The notes below the pieces were generated by a model, which had not been told where the DNA came from, did not search any database, and saw nothing but the letters and a program-made list of their open reading frames with translations. Positions 1 through 5,670 of a stretch of 12,098 bases of DNA are shown in pieces. The translations under genes were made by a program, and so were the position numbers. Numbering within the stretch: the first letter of the stretch is position 1; the number at the start of each line of letters is the position of its first letter. Origin of the DNA: RPQK01 sp041946865 (lineage in GTDB: Bacteria > Acidobacteriota > UBA6911 > RPQK01); contig JBHGBF010000173.1 of NCBI GenBank assembly GCA_041946865.1, forward strand, positions 1 through 12,098, in the 5' to 3' direction.

Positions 1-177
1 TTGGTCTGGTGGAGCAGGCCAGGTCGAAAGCCGGGGCGCCGATTTTTGCAATTGGCTCCCTCAGACAACGATTACTTTTTCCAGCCGGCTGTCGCTTTGA
101 TTTACGTGGTTTTTGTCCTCACTTTCCTGAGCATTCACCTTATCCATTCGCGTCCCCGCTACTCGCCGACTGAGTAG
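1..177 (+). CDS. C-terminal end of a membrane-anchored protein (partial)
   Basis: Frame 1 is open from the first base to a TAG at 175-177, giving the last 58 residues of a protein whose start lies outside the window. The visible part has a basic stretch (RPGRKPGRR), then a polar segment (APSDNDYFF), then a hydrophobic run of about 20 residues (AVALIYVVFVLTFLSIHLI) that should be a membrane helix, and a short polar tail ending SPTE. The stop lies 3 bp before the ATG at 181, so the two genes are probably one transcription unit. I do not recognise the family from this fragment. The call rests on the open frame, the helix and the tight junction. A chance frame of 58 codons in GC-rich DNA cannot be fully excluded. 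Confidence 0.55.
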   Translation: MVWWSRPGRKPGRRFLQLAPSDNDYFFQPAVALIYVVFVLTFLSIHLIHSRPRYSPTE

Positions 178-180
178 CTG

Positions 181-666
181 ATGAATGCTCTCCATCGAAT
201 GGAGGAAGTGGTATTTCAAGACCTGGATTCAGCTGAACGCCGGCAGACGCTGGCGCTTCTGCGAAAGTGCAACCCGGATAATCCGCTGGTGGCCTGCCTG
301 AGCGATCTGTTGGATCGAGCGGACCTTGTAGGCATCGGCCCGCCCGGTCTTCTCGGCCGCCTGCGCCGAACGTGGCGCCATCTCTACCGGCGGCTCGCCC
401 GCATGCCGCAGTTTCCCGCGATGGTCGTGTGGTTGTTTGTGGTGCAACTGATCCTTAAGCTCGTGTACGTCGGAGTCGTCGTCTTCCTCGTGGGATACGG
501 CTGGAACACGATCGCTTTGAAGGGCATCGTGGGCTGGTTTCTGGGCCGCATCGAGGACCTGACGTTTGTGGATTATGCGCAGCTGGTGTCATCCGTCCTG
601 TCGGGCGTTTTCGTGCTTATCGGCGTTTTGCGGATTCCGGCTTCGGCCAGCGCAGTCGTGACATAG
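181..666 (+). CDS. Small two-helix membrane protein, unknown function
   Basis: This gene encodes 161 residues of unknown function. An N-terminal soluble part of about 75 residues (charged, probably helical, rich in Leu, Arg and Asp) is followed by a long hydrophobic segment at 79-106 and a second at 131-151, so the protein is probably anchored in the cytoplasmic membrane with its N-terminus inside. The ATG lies 3 bp after the stop of the preceding gene, which suggests translational coupling. Only a weak GAG-type ribosome binding site is visible. The C-terminus ends abruptly just after the second helix (VLRIPASASAVVT). Proteins that I vaguely recall with this layout continue with a basic stretch and a third hydrophobic segment. 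The other two frames after position 632 stop within about 30 or 70 bp and do not supply one. It may be naturally short or truncated. Confidence 0.7.
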   Translation: MNALHRMEEVVFQDLDSAERRQTLALLRKCNPDNPLVACLSDLLDRADLVGIGPPGLLGRLRRTWRHLYRRLARMPQFPAMVVWLFVVQLILKLVYVGVVVFLVGYGWNTIALKGIVGWFLGRIEDLTFVDYAQLVSSVLSGVFVLIGVLRIPASASAVVT

Positions 667-722
667 CCTGGGCCTCTGCGCTGCCTGGTGCGGGACCGTA
701 ACGCGTGTTGAGCTTCGTGGGG

Positions 723-1235
723 TTAGTGCTCGTGCTCCTCGTGCTTGGGAGTGTAAAGCGGGACTGGGACTTTGTACGCCGGCGAGACGAGCTCCTCGGG
801 TGGCCCTTCCTGCTCCCGCTTGACCATTATCCCGATGAAGTGGCTTTCGCCTTGAAAGGACCCGGAGTCTGTCTCCTCCCACTCCAAGGCGCCTCCCGAA
901 GGTAAGACCAGCCAGCGATTGGGGATCCCCAGGAGTTTGGGCCAGCAATGCCTGGTAGTCTTGTTTTCTTTGGCAATGCAGGCGAGTGGGTCAACGGCGT
1001 CTTCGACAAGCAGTAAGAGGACGCCATTGGCCGATCGGTTTTCCAGCCGGAGCCGGACAAGGATATTGGTCCCTACGAACCCGGCTGATTTCTCCAAGGC
1101 CTCCTTTTCACTCATGGCCCGCACCTCGAGGACCCGGAAGTCGAGGCCCGATGCCGGCGAAGACGGAGTGCTGGTCTGCTGAGCAAAAAGCATGGGAAAA
1201 ACGATCAGCGGCAGCGCGCGAAGAGCACAGTGCAT
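723..1235 (-). CDS. Small secreted protein with His/Glu-rich C-terminus
   Basis: This gene encodes 170 residues. The first 18 form a plausible Sec signal peptide (MHCALRALPLIVFPMLFA, cleavage before QQ), so the mature protein should be periplasmic or secreted. The mature part looks beta-rich, with alternating hydrophobic residues in stretches such as TNILVRLRLENRS and NRWLVLPSGGALEWEE. This recalls a single immunoglobulin-like or FixG/DUF-type beta sandwich, but no family can be named. The extreme C-terminus is KHEEHEH, a possible metal-binding tail. Two cysteines (around residues 89 and 97) might pair. The gene converges on the 181-666 gene and diverges from the DUF5107-TPR gene. No Shine-Dalgarno sequence precedes the ATG. 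An extended -10 lies about 10 bp upstream, so the mRNA may be leaderless. The plus-strand frame opposite its 3' end (705-905) has no support. Confidence 0.7.
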   Translation of the reverse strand: MHCALRALPLIVFPMLFAQQTSTPSSPASGLDFRVLEVRAMSEKEALEKSAGFVGTNILVRLRLENRSANGVLLLLVEDAVDPLACIAKENKTTRHCWPKLLGIPNRWLVLPSGGALEWEETDSGSFQGESHFIGIMVKREQEGPPEELVSPAYKVPVPLYTPKHEEHEH

Positions 1236-1244
1236 AGCAGCTTA

Positions 1245-1253
1245 AGTGTAGCA
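1245..1253 (-). promoter_or_regulatory. Possible extended -10 promoter of the 170-aa secreted protein gene
   Basis: On the minus strand the sequence reads TGC-TACACT, a TGN-extended -10 with 4 of 6 matches to TATAAT. No good -35 is present at 17-18 bp. The last -10 base is 10 bases from the ATG, so transcription would begin about 2-4 bases before the start codon. This fits the absence of a Shine-Dalgarno sequence and suggests a leaderless message. The rest of the 1236-1377 divergent gap shows no convincing promoter for the DUF5107-TPR gene. Confidence 0.3.
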
Positions 1254-1361
1254 GGGTCAGAGAAGATCCGCAGGCGCACCTTTGAACACGAGTTCTCCGC
1301 CCCCGTGTGCGGCTCTCTACGGTATTCGATCCCGTGCCCTTGCCTTGCCGGCGAGAAAGCT

Positions 1362-1367
1362 GGGAGA
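1362..1367 (+). promoter_or_regulatory. Ribosome binding site deciding the DUF5107-TPR start
   Basis: GGGAGA lies 10 bases upstream of the ATG at 1378. The open frame extends back to a TTG at 1282, but the 32 extra residues are not signal-like, and a standard signal peptide begins exactly at this ATG. The start at 1378 is therefore preferred. Confidence 0.55.
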
Positions 1368-1377
1368 ATTTTGGGCT

Positions 1378-4300
1378 ATGAAGAAGATTCCCGTCCTCGT
1401 CCTCTTCCTGGCCTGCCCGGTCGCGGCTATGGCCAGCTCCTCTCCGGTTCGCATTTGGGAGGAAAACGTAAACATTCCGACGTATCGGATCGGCCCGCCG
1501 GATCCCAACCCGCTTTTCTACAGCAATGAGTCTTACCAGGGCGCCCAGCGAAGGATTTATCCCTACATGATGCTTGATGATCTCAAGCATGTGCGGGCGG
1601 ACAAGACCTACAGGGTCGTCTATCTCGAGAACGAATACATCAAGATATCAGTCATTCCAGAGCTTGGCGGACGCCTGTTTTCGGCGCTTGACAAAACCAA
1701 TCAGTACGACTTCTTTTATCGCCAGCATGTGATCAAACCGGCGCTCATCGGTATGCTCGGTTCGTGGATTTCGGGAGGAATCGAATGGTGTGTCTTCCAC
1801 CACCACCGGAACACCACGTACATGCCGGTCGACTACACCGTTCGGGAGAACCCGGATGGAAGCAAGACCGTCTGGTTTGGCGAGACCGAGCGACGCCACC
1901 GCATGAAATGGCTGATCGGCATCACGCTCTACCCCGGCAAGTCCTATCTGGAAGCCACGGTCAAGCTCTTCAACCGGACGCCCGTGCCCAACTCGATTCT
2001 TTACTGGGCGAACGTGGCCGTTCACGTGGACGAGAATTTTCAAGTGATCTTCCCGCCGAGCGTCGAGCTGGCCACCTTCCACTCGAAGATCGATTTCAGT
2101 CATTGGCCGTTTTCCAACGAGAAATACCGTGGAGTCGACTATAGGGGCAAAGACATCAGCTGGTGGAAGGTTCATCCGGAAGGCACGTCTTTCTTCGCCT
2201 GGAATCTGCAGGAAGACTTCATGGGAGGTTACGACCACGGCAAGAAGGCCGGCGTGGTGCACGTCGCCACTCACCACGTCGTCTGCGGCGCTAAGCTGTG
2301 GGAATGGGGAACCGGTCCTTCAGCCAAGATGTGGGACCAGATCCTGACCGATACCGATGGGCCGTACGCCGAGCTGATGGTCGGCGCGTTTTCGGACAAC
2401 CAGCCGGATTACAGCTGGATCAAGCCGCACGAGGTGAAAACGTTCAAACAGTACTGGTACCCGATTCGCGAGATCGGCGGCTTCAAGAACGCGAACCTTG
2501 ACGCGGCCGCAAACCTGGAGCTCAAAGCGGGGAATGTGGCGCTGATCGGCTTTAATGCTTCGGCGGCGTTCCCGCGCGCGAAGGCCCTGCTTCTGGCTGG
2601 AGGCAAGACGATTTTCGAGAAGGTCGTCGACATCGGGCCGGGCAAGCCTTTTCGCCAGGAAGTCCCGGTTCCGGCGGGCGTGCACGAGACTGATCTGCGC
2701 GTTGTCCTCCGGTCGGGTGACGGGCGGGAGCTAATCACTTACCAGCCGTTTGCGCGGAAGAATCCTCCGCTTCCGTACCCCGTAAAGGCGCCTGCGGCCC
2801 CGACAGACATCAAGACCACCGAGGAGCTGTACCTGACGGGGCTGCGGGTCGAGCAGATCCATAATCCAACGGTCGATCCCTTACGGTACTACCTGGAAGC
2901 GGTCAGGAGAGACCCGGGGGATTCGCGCGCTAACACCGCCCTGGGCATCAATTACCTCAAGCGCGGCCGGTACGAAGATGCGGCGAACCATCTGCGCAAG
3001 GCGATCGAACGGATTTCTGCCGAGTATACCCGCCCGATCAACACCGAGGCTTACTATTACCTGGGATTGGCCTTGCGTGCGCAGGGCCAAATGAAAGACG
3101 CCTACGACAGCTTTTACCGCGCCACCTGGGATTCAGCGTTTCATTCGGCCGGATGCTACCAGCTGGCCGAGCTTTCGACACGAGCGGGCGACTATGCCCG
3201 AGCGTTGGAGCAGGTCCGGGAAGCGCTGGCAACGAACGCTCTCGATTCAAAAGCGCTCAGCCTGCAGGCAGCGCTGTTGCGGAAACTCGGCCGCCTGGAC
3301 GAGGCTCAGCAGGCTGCTGCGCGAACAGTGGAAGCCGATCCACTCGATTTTTTGGCTCGAAACGAGCTCTGCCTCGCGCAATCGAAGGCCGGGTCACAGT
3401 CGGCGCAGCAGACGCTGGCCACGCTTCGGGAATTGATGAGAGATGAAGTGCAGTCTTATCTCGAGCTGGCGGTTGATTACGTGAATTGGGGCGCCTGGGC
3501 CGAGGCCATCGATGTTCTCCGCCGCCCGGTCGATTCCCGGATGAAGTTTGCCGCAACTTACCCGCTGGTTCATTACTATCTTGGTTTCCTGTACGAGCAG
3601 TCCGGGGACTCCGGTCGAGCTGCCGAATACTACCGAAACGCGCAGTCGATGCCCCCCGATTACTGTTTTCCTTTCCGCCTGGAAACGGAGGAGGTCCTGA
3701 GGGCCGCTCTCAAGGCCAATCCTTCTGATTCAAAAGCCTACTACTACCTGGGAAATCTGCTGTACGACCTGCAGCCGCAGAAGGCGGTCGCGTCCTGGGA
3801 GAAGTCCCGGGAACTGGACACCCGCTTTGCCTTGGTCCATCGGAATCTCGGGTGGGGCTACTATCGGGCCCTTTCCGATGTGCCGAAAGCGATTCAGTCG
3901 TACGAGCAGGCCGTGGCCCGCTCCAATCAGGATCCACGTTGGTTCCTGGAACTGGACTTGCTTTACGAGCTGGGCAACGTCGAGCCGGCGCATCGCCTTG
4001 CCACGCTCGAGAAGAACCACAAGGTCCTGTTGGCTCGTAAAGAGGCCTTGACCCGAGAGATCATGGTCCTCTTGCTCAACGGCAAGCTCGACCAGGCAAT
4101 CGATTATCTGACGAACAACTTCTTCCATGTGCGGGAAGGAGGCGGCGAGATCCATGATGTTTACGTCGACGCTCACCTCCTCAAAGGGCTGCAGCTCATG
4201 AACGAGAAAAAGCACCGGGAGGCGCTCGCCCACTTTCAGAAGGCTTCCGAGTACCCGGAAAACCTGTCGGTAGGAAGGCCCACAAACGACCGGCGAGCGG

Positions 4301-4716
4301 CAGAGGTCGCCTATCATCTCGGCTCGGCTTACGAGGCGCTCGGAGACTCGGAGACAGCCAGGGATTTCTACCTCCAGGGCGCCGAGGAGCCGGTTCTCCC
4401 TCAATGGCAGGAGGCGCGGTTTTATCAGGGACTGTGCCTGAAGAAGTTGGGGCGGGACGCGGAGGCTCAGGCGAATTTCGAACGGCTGATCGAGACCGGG
4501 CGAAGGCGGTTTGCCGAAGATGGATCCTCAGACTTCTTTGCCAAGTTCGGTGAACAGGAGACGCGGCAGGCCAGGAAGGCTTCCGCCCACTTCATCGTGG
4601 CGTTGGGTCTCCTCGGCCAGGGGCAGCGGGAGCAAGCCCGGACGGAGCTGGAACAGGCGACCCGGATGAACCAAAGCCACCTGTGGGCCAGATACCAGCT
4701 GTCGGCGGTGAGGTAA
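1378..4716 (+). CDS. Secreted DUF5107 (mutarotase-like) protein with long TPR array
   Basis: This gene encodes 1112 residues from the ATG at 1378. Residues 1-19 or so form a Sec signal peptide (MKKIPVLVLFLACPVAAMA). Roughly residues 45-370 match the DUF5107 pattern as I know it, a galactose-mutarotase-like beta sandwich. Hallmarks seen here are VIPELGGRLFSALDK, SGGIEWCVFHHHRNT, ILYWANVAVHVDENF, LWEWGTGPSAKMWDQILTD, and an aromatic-rich end with QPDYSW and KQYWYPIREIGG. A linker of about 100 residues that may be Ig-like follows. From about residue 500 to the end there are many TPR-type helical repeats (for example ANTALGINYLKRGRYEDAANHLRKAI and KAYYYLGNLLYD). The mutarotase fold suggests carbohydrate binding or processing outside the cytoplasm, and the TPR part suggests a protein scaffold, but the substrate is unknown. 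It has its own start region; the sigma factor gene follows 146 bp later. Confidence 0.85.
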   Translation: MKKIPVLVLFLACPVAAMASSSPVRIWEENVNIPTYRIGPPDPNPLFYSNESYQGAQRRIYPYMMLDDLKHVRADKTYRVVYLENEYIKISVIPELGGRLFSALDKTNQYDFFYRQHVIKPALIGMLGSWISGGIEWCVFHHHRNTTYMPVDYTVRENPDGSKTVWFGETERRHRMKWLIGITLYPGKSYLEATVKLFNRTPVPNSILYWANVAVHVDENFQVIFPPSVELATFHSKIDFSHWPFSNEKYRGVDYRGKDISWWKVHPEGTSFFAWNLQEDFMGGYDHGKKAGVVHVATHHVVCGAKLWEWGTGPSAKMWDQILTDTDGPYAELMVGAFSDNQPDYSWIKPHEVKTFKQYWYPIREIGGFKNANLDAAANLELKAGNVALIGFNASAAFPRAKALLLAGGKTIFEKVVDIGPGKPFRQEVPVPAGVHETDLRVVLRSGDGRELITYQPFARKNPPLPYPVKAPAAPTDIKTTEELYLTGLRVEQIHNPTVDPLRYYLEAVRRDPGDSRANTALGINYLKRGRYEDAANHLRKAIERISAEYTRPINTEAYYYLGLALRAQGQMKDAYDSFYRATWDSAFHSAGCYQLAELSTRAGDYARALEQVREALATNALDSKALSLQAALLRKLGRLDEAQQAAARTVEADPLDFLARNELCLAQSKAGSQSAQQTLATLRELMRDEVQSYLELAVDYVNWGAWAEAIDVLRRPVDSRMKFAATYPLVHYYLGFLYEQSGDSGRAAEYYRNAQSMPPDYCFPFRLETEEVLRAALKANPSDSKAYYYLGNLLYDLQPQKAVASWEKSRELDTRFALVHRNLGWGYYRALSDVPKAIQSYEQAVARSNQDPRWFLELDLLYELGNVEPAHRLATLEKNHKVLLARKEALTREIMVLLLNGKLDQAIDYLTNNFFHVREGGGEIHDVYVDAHLLKGLQLMNEKKHREALAHFQKASEYPENLSVGRPTNDRRAAEVAYHLGSAYEALGDSETARDFYLQGAEEPVLPQWQEARFYQGLCLKKLGRDAEAQANFERLIETGRRRFAEDGSSDFFAKFGEQETRQARKASAHFIVALGLLGQGQREQARTELEQATRMNQSHLWARYQLSAVR

Positions 4717-4755
4717 ACGACCGCCGCCATCGTCCCCCAAAAAAGGGGCCCCGAG

Positions 4756-4781
4756 TCCCGAATCTGTTAAGAAAATCGGGA
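4756..4781 (+). terminator. Weak inverted repeats after the DUF5107-TPR gene
   Basis: TCCCGA (4756-4761) and TCGGGA (4776-4781) form a perfect 6-bp stem with a 14-base loop. Just upstream, CCCC-AAAAAA-GGGG (4735-4748) can form a smaller hairpin. Neither is followed by a T-run, so neither is a canonical intrinsic terminator. They are the only terminator-like structures between the TPR gene and the ECF promoter. Confidence 0.25.
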
Positions 4782-4808
4782 GTTCGAGCGTCTAATGGTA
4801 AGTGAATC

Positions 4809-4836
4809 CCCTTTTCGGAACTATTTCCGGAAAGGG
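4809..4836 (+). other. 12-bp stem-loop overlapping the sigma gene promoter
   Basis: The arms 4809-4820 (CCCTTTTCGGAA) and 4825-4836 (TTCCGGAAAGGG) pair over 12 bp with a single G-T wobble and a CTAT loop. This is by far the strongest inverted repeat in the intergenic DNA of the window. It contains the proposed ECF -35 (4817-4823) and ends 4 bp before the proposed -10. As DNA it could be an operator for a dimeric regulator. As RNA it would form only in read-through transcripts from the upstream TPR gene, where it could act as a terminator-like or processing structure even without a T-run. Confidence 0.7.
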
Positions 4837-4845
4837 AGAGTCTAA
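4817..4845 (+). promoter_or_regulatory. ECF-type promoter of the sigma factor gene
   Basis: GGAACTA (4817-4823) and GTCTAA (4840-4845) are separated by 16 bp. As I recall it, the RpoE-type ECF consensus is GGAACTT, 15-16 bp, GTCTAA, so this differs at one position and has the right spacing. Transcription would start near 4851-4853, giving a leader of about 10 bases that still contains a GAGGG ribosome binding site (4852-4856). A promoter of this class directly before an ECF gene is the usual sign of autoregulation. A second GTCTAAT at 4790-4796 lacks a matching -35. Confidence 0.6.
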
Positions 4846-4862
4846 TAGCCTGAGGGACGGGG

Positions 4863-5459
4863 ATGAGGGATCTGAGCGGTGGTTCCAGCTTGGAGACTAT
4901 TCGCAAAGCGCAGACCGGTGATGCGCGCGCCTGGGAGAAGCTTGTCCAGCAGTACGCCGGGCCGGTGTTCAGCCTGTGTTACCGGTTTGCTGGAACACCC
5001 GACAAGGCCGAGGACCTCAGCCAGGAAGCCTTCATCAAACTGTTTCAGATCCTGAATCGGTTCGACCCGGACCAGGGAAGCTTCTCAACCTGGATGCTGA
5101 GTGTCGTGCGTAACCTGCTCATCGATGAGTACCGCAAAGACAAGGCTCAGGAGTGGATGATTTCGATGGATGAGCCGGCTCAAGGCACAGAGCTTCAGGA
5201 GACGATAGCCTCCTCCGCTCCGACTCCGCAAAGAGTCTTCGAAGCACGGGAGCGCATGAAGCTGTTGCGCGAGGCGCTGACCTACCTGCCGCTCGAGCTG
5301 CGGGAGGCGGTTGTGCTGCGGGACCTGGAAGAGCTGAGTTACCAGGAAATTGCGAGGGTGCTGAATCTGCCGGAAGGCACCGTCAAATCACGAATCAACC
5401 GCGGCCGCATCGAACTTGCCAAGGTTCTCCGCCACTTTGATTTTTTCACGGCTCCGTGA
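4863..5459 (+). CDS. ECF RNA polymerase sigma factor (RpoE-like)
   Basis: This gene encodes 198 residues, the usual ECF size. Region 2 spans about 22-95, with AWEKLVQQYAGPVFSLCYRF, then AEDLSQEAFIKLFQ and FSTWMLSVVRNLLIDEYRK, the core polymerase-binding and -10 recognition helices. A variable acidic linker follows (about 96-125). Region 4 spans about 130-190, with LPLELREAVVLRDLEELSYQEIA and LPEGTVKSRINRGRIELAKVL, the helix-turn-helix that reads the -35. There is no C-terminal sensor or zinc-binding extension. The ATG has GAGGG 6 bases upstream. An in-frame TTG near 4890 is a weaker alternative start. It is probably autoregulated from the ECF-type promoter at 4817-4845. No zinc-finger or other anti-sigma gene follows: the next gene, 211 bp on, is a peptidase. 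Whether the two flanking secreted-protein genes are in its regulon is unknown, since neither has an obvious ECF promoter. Confidence 0.93.
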   Translation: MRDLSGGSSLETIRKAQTGDARAWEKLVQQYAGPVFSLCYRFAGTPDKAEDLSQEAFIKLFQILNRFDPDQGSFSTWMLSVVRNLLIDEYRKDKAQEWMISMDEPAQGTELQETIASSAPTPQRVFEARERMKLLREALTYLPLELREAVVLRDLEELSYQEIARVLNLPEGTVKSRINRGRIELAKVLRHFDFFTAP

Positions 5460-5511
5460 ATGTCTCAGTCTCGGACCACGGGGCAAGGGCCCTTAAAGCT
5501 GCCTCCTTTGT

Positions 5512-5562
5512 AGTGCCGCCTTTCGAAGAAGGCCGACCTGAAGGTCGCCTAAAGGCGGCACT
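5512..5562. repeat. REP-like palindromic element
   Basis: AGTGCCGCCTTT (5512-5523) and AAAGGCGGCACT (5551-5562) form a perfect 12-bp inverted repeat. Nested inside is a second hairpin, CGACCT (5534-5539) and AGGTCG (5542-5547) with a GA loop, which extends by 3 bp past one bulged C. The element lies in the 211-bp gap between the sigma gene and the peptidase promoter. Its size, two-storey shape and intergenic site resemble dispersed REP or MITE-like palindromes. No other copy is in the window. It could also work as a sigma-gene terminator, although no T-run follows. Confidence 0.65.
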
Positions 5563-5605
5563 CCACAAACAAGACTGAAGGCTTACCGGACAAGGGACAA
5601 TCCGC

Positions 5606-5634
5606 TTGACCGTGTGAAGAGTCCGGGGCATCAT
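5606..5634 (+). promoter_or_regulatory. Housekeeping-type promoter of the M14 peptidase gene
   Basis: TTGACC (5606-5611, 5 of 6 to TTGACA) and CATCAT (5629-5634, 4 of 6 to TATAAT) are separated by exactly 17 bp. Predicted transcription starts near 5641, giving a leader of about 30 bases that holds the strong AAGGAGG ribosome binding site (5659-5665). This suggests that the peptidase has its own promoter and does not depend only on read-through from the sigma gene. Confidence 0.5.
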
Positions 5635-5670
5635 CCTTGCGTTTACGCTAACCGCACCAAGGAGGCATAG

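Noticed and set aside
705..905. Plus-strand 66-residue frame beginning with a hydrophobic stretch
   Set aside because: The hydrophobic Val/Leu run is the antisense of the His/Glu codons at the end of the minus-strand secreted protein gene, and it lacks a good start site.
1283..1294. GAAC-N4-GTTC resembling a LexA-type SOS box upstream of the DUF5107-TPR gene
   Set aside because: It is only a 4+4 bp match, no SOS gene is nearby, and the LexA site of this organism is unknown.
5446..5459. Perfect palindrome TCACGG-CT-CCGTGA over the stop codon of the sigma gene as a terminator
   Set aside because: The T-run precedes the palindrome and does not follow it, and on the other strand the run would be A, so it does not fit an intrinsic terminator in either direction.
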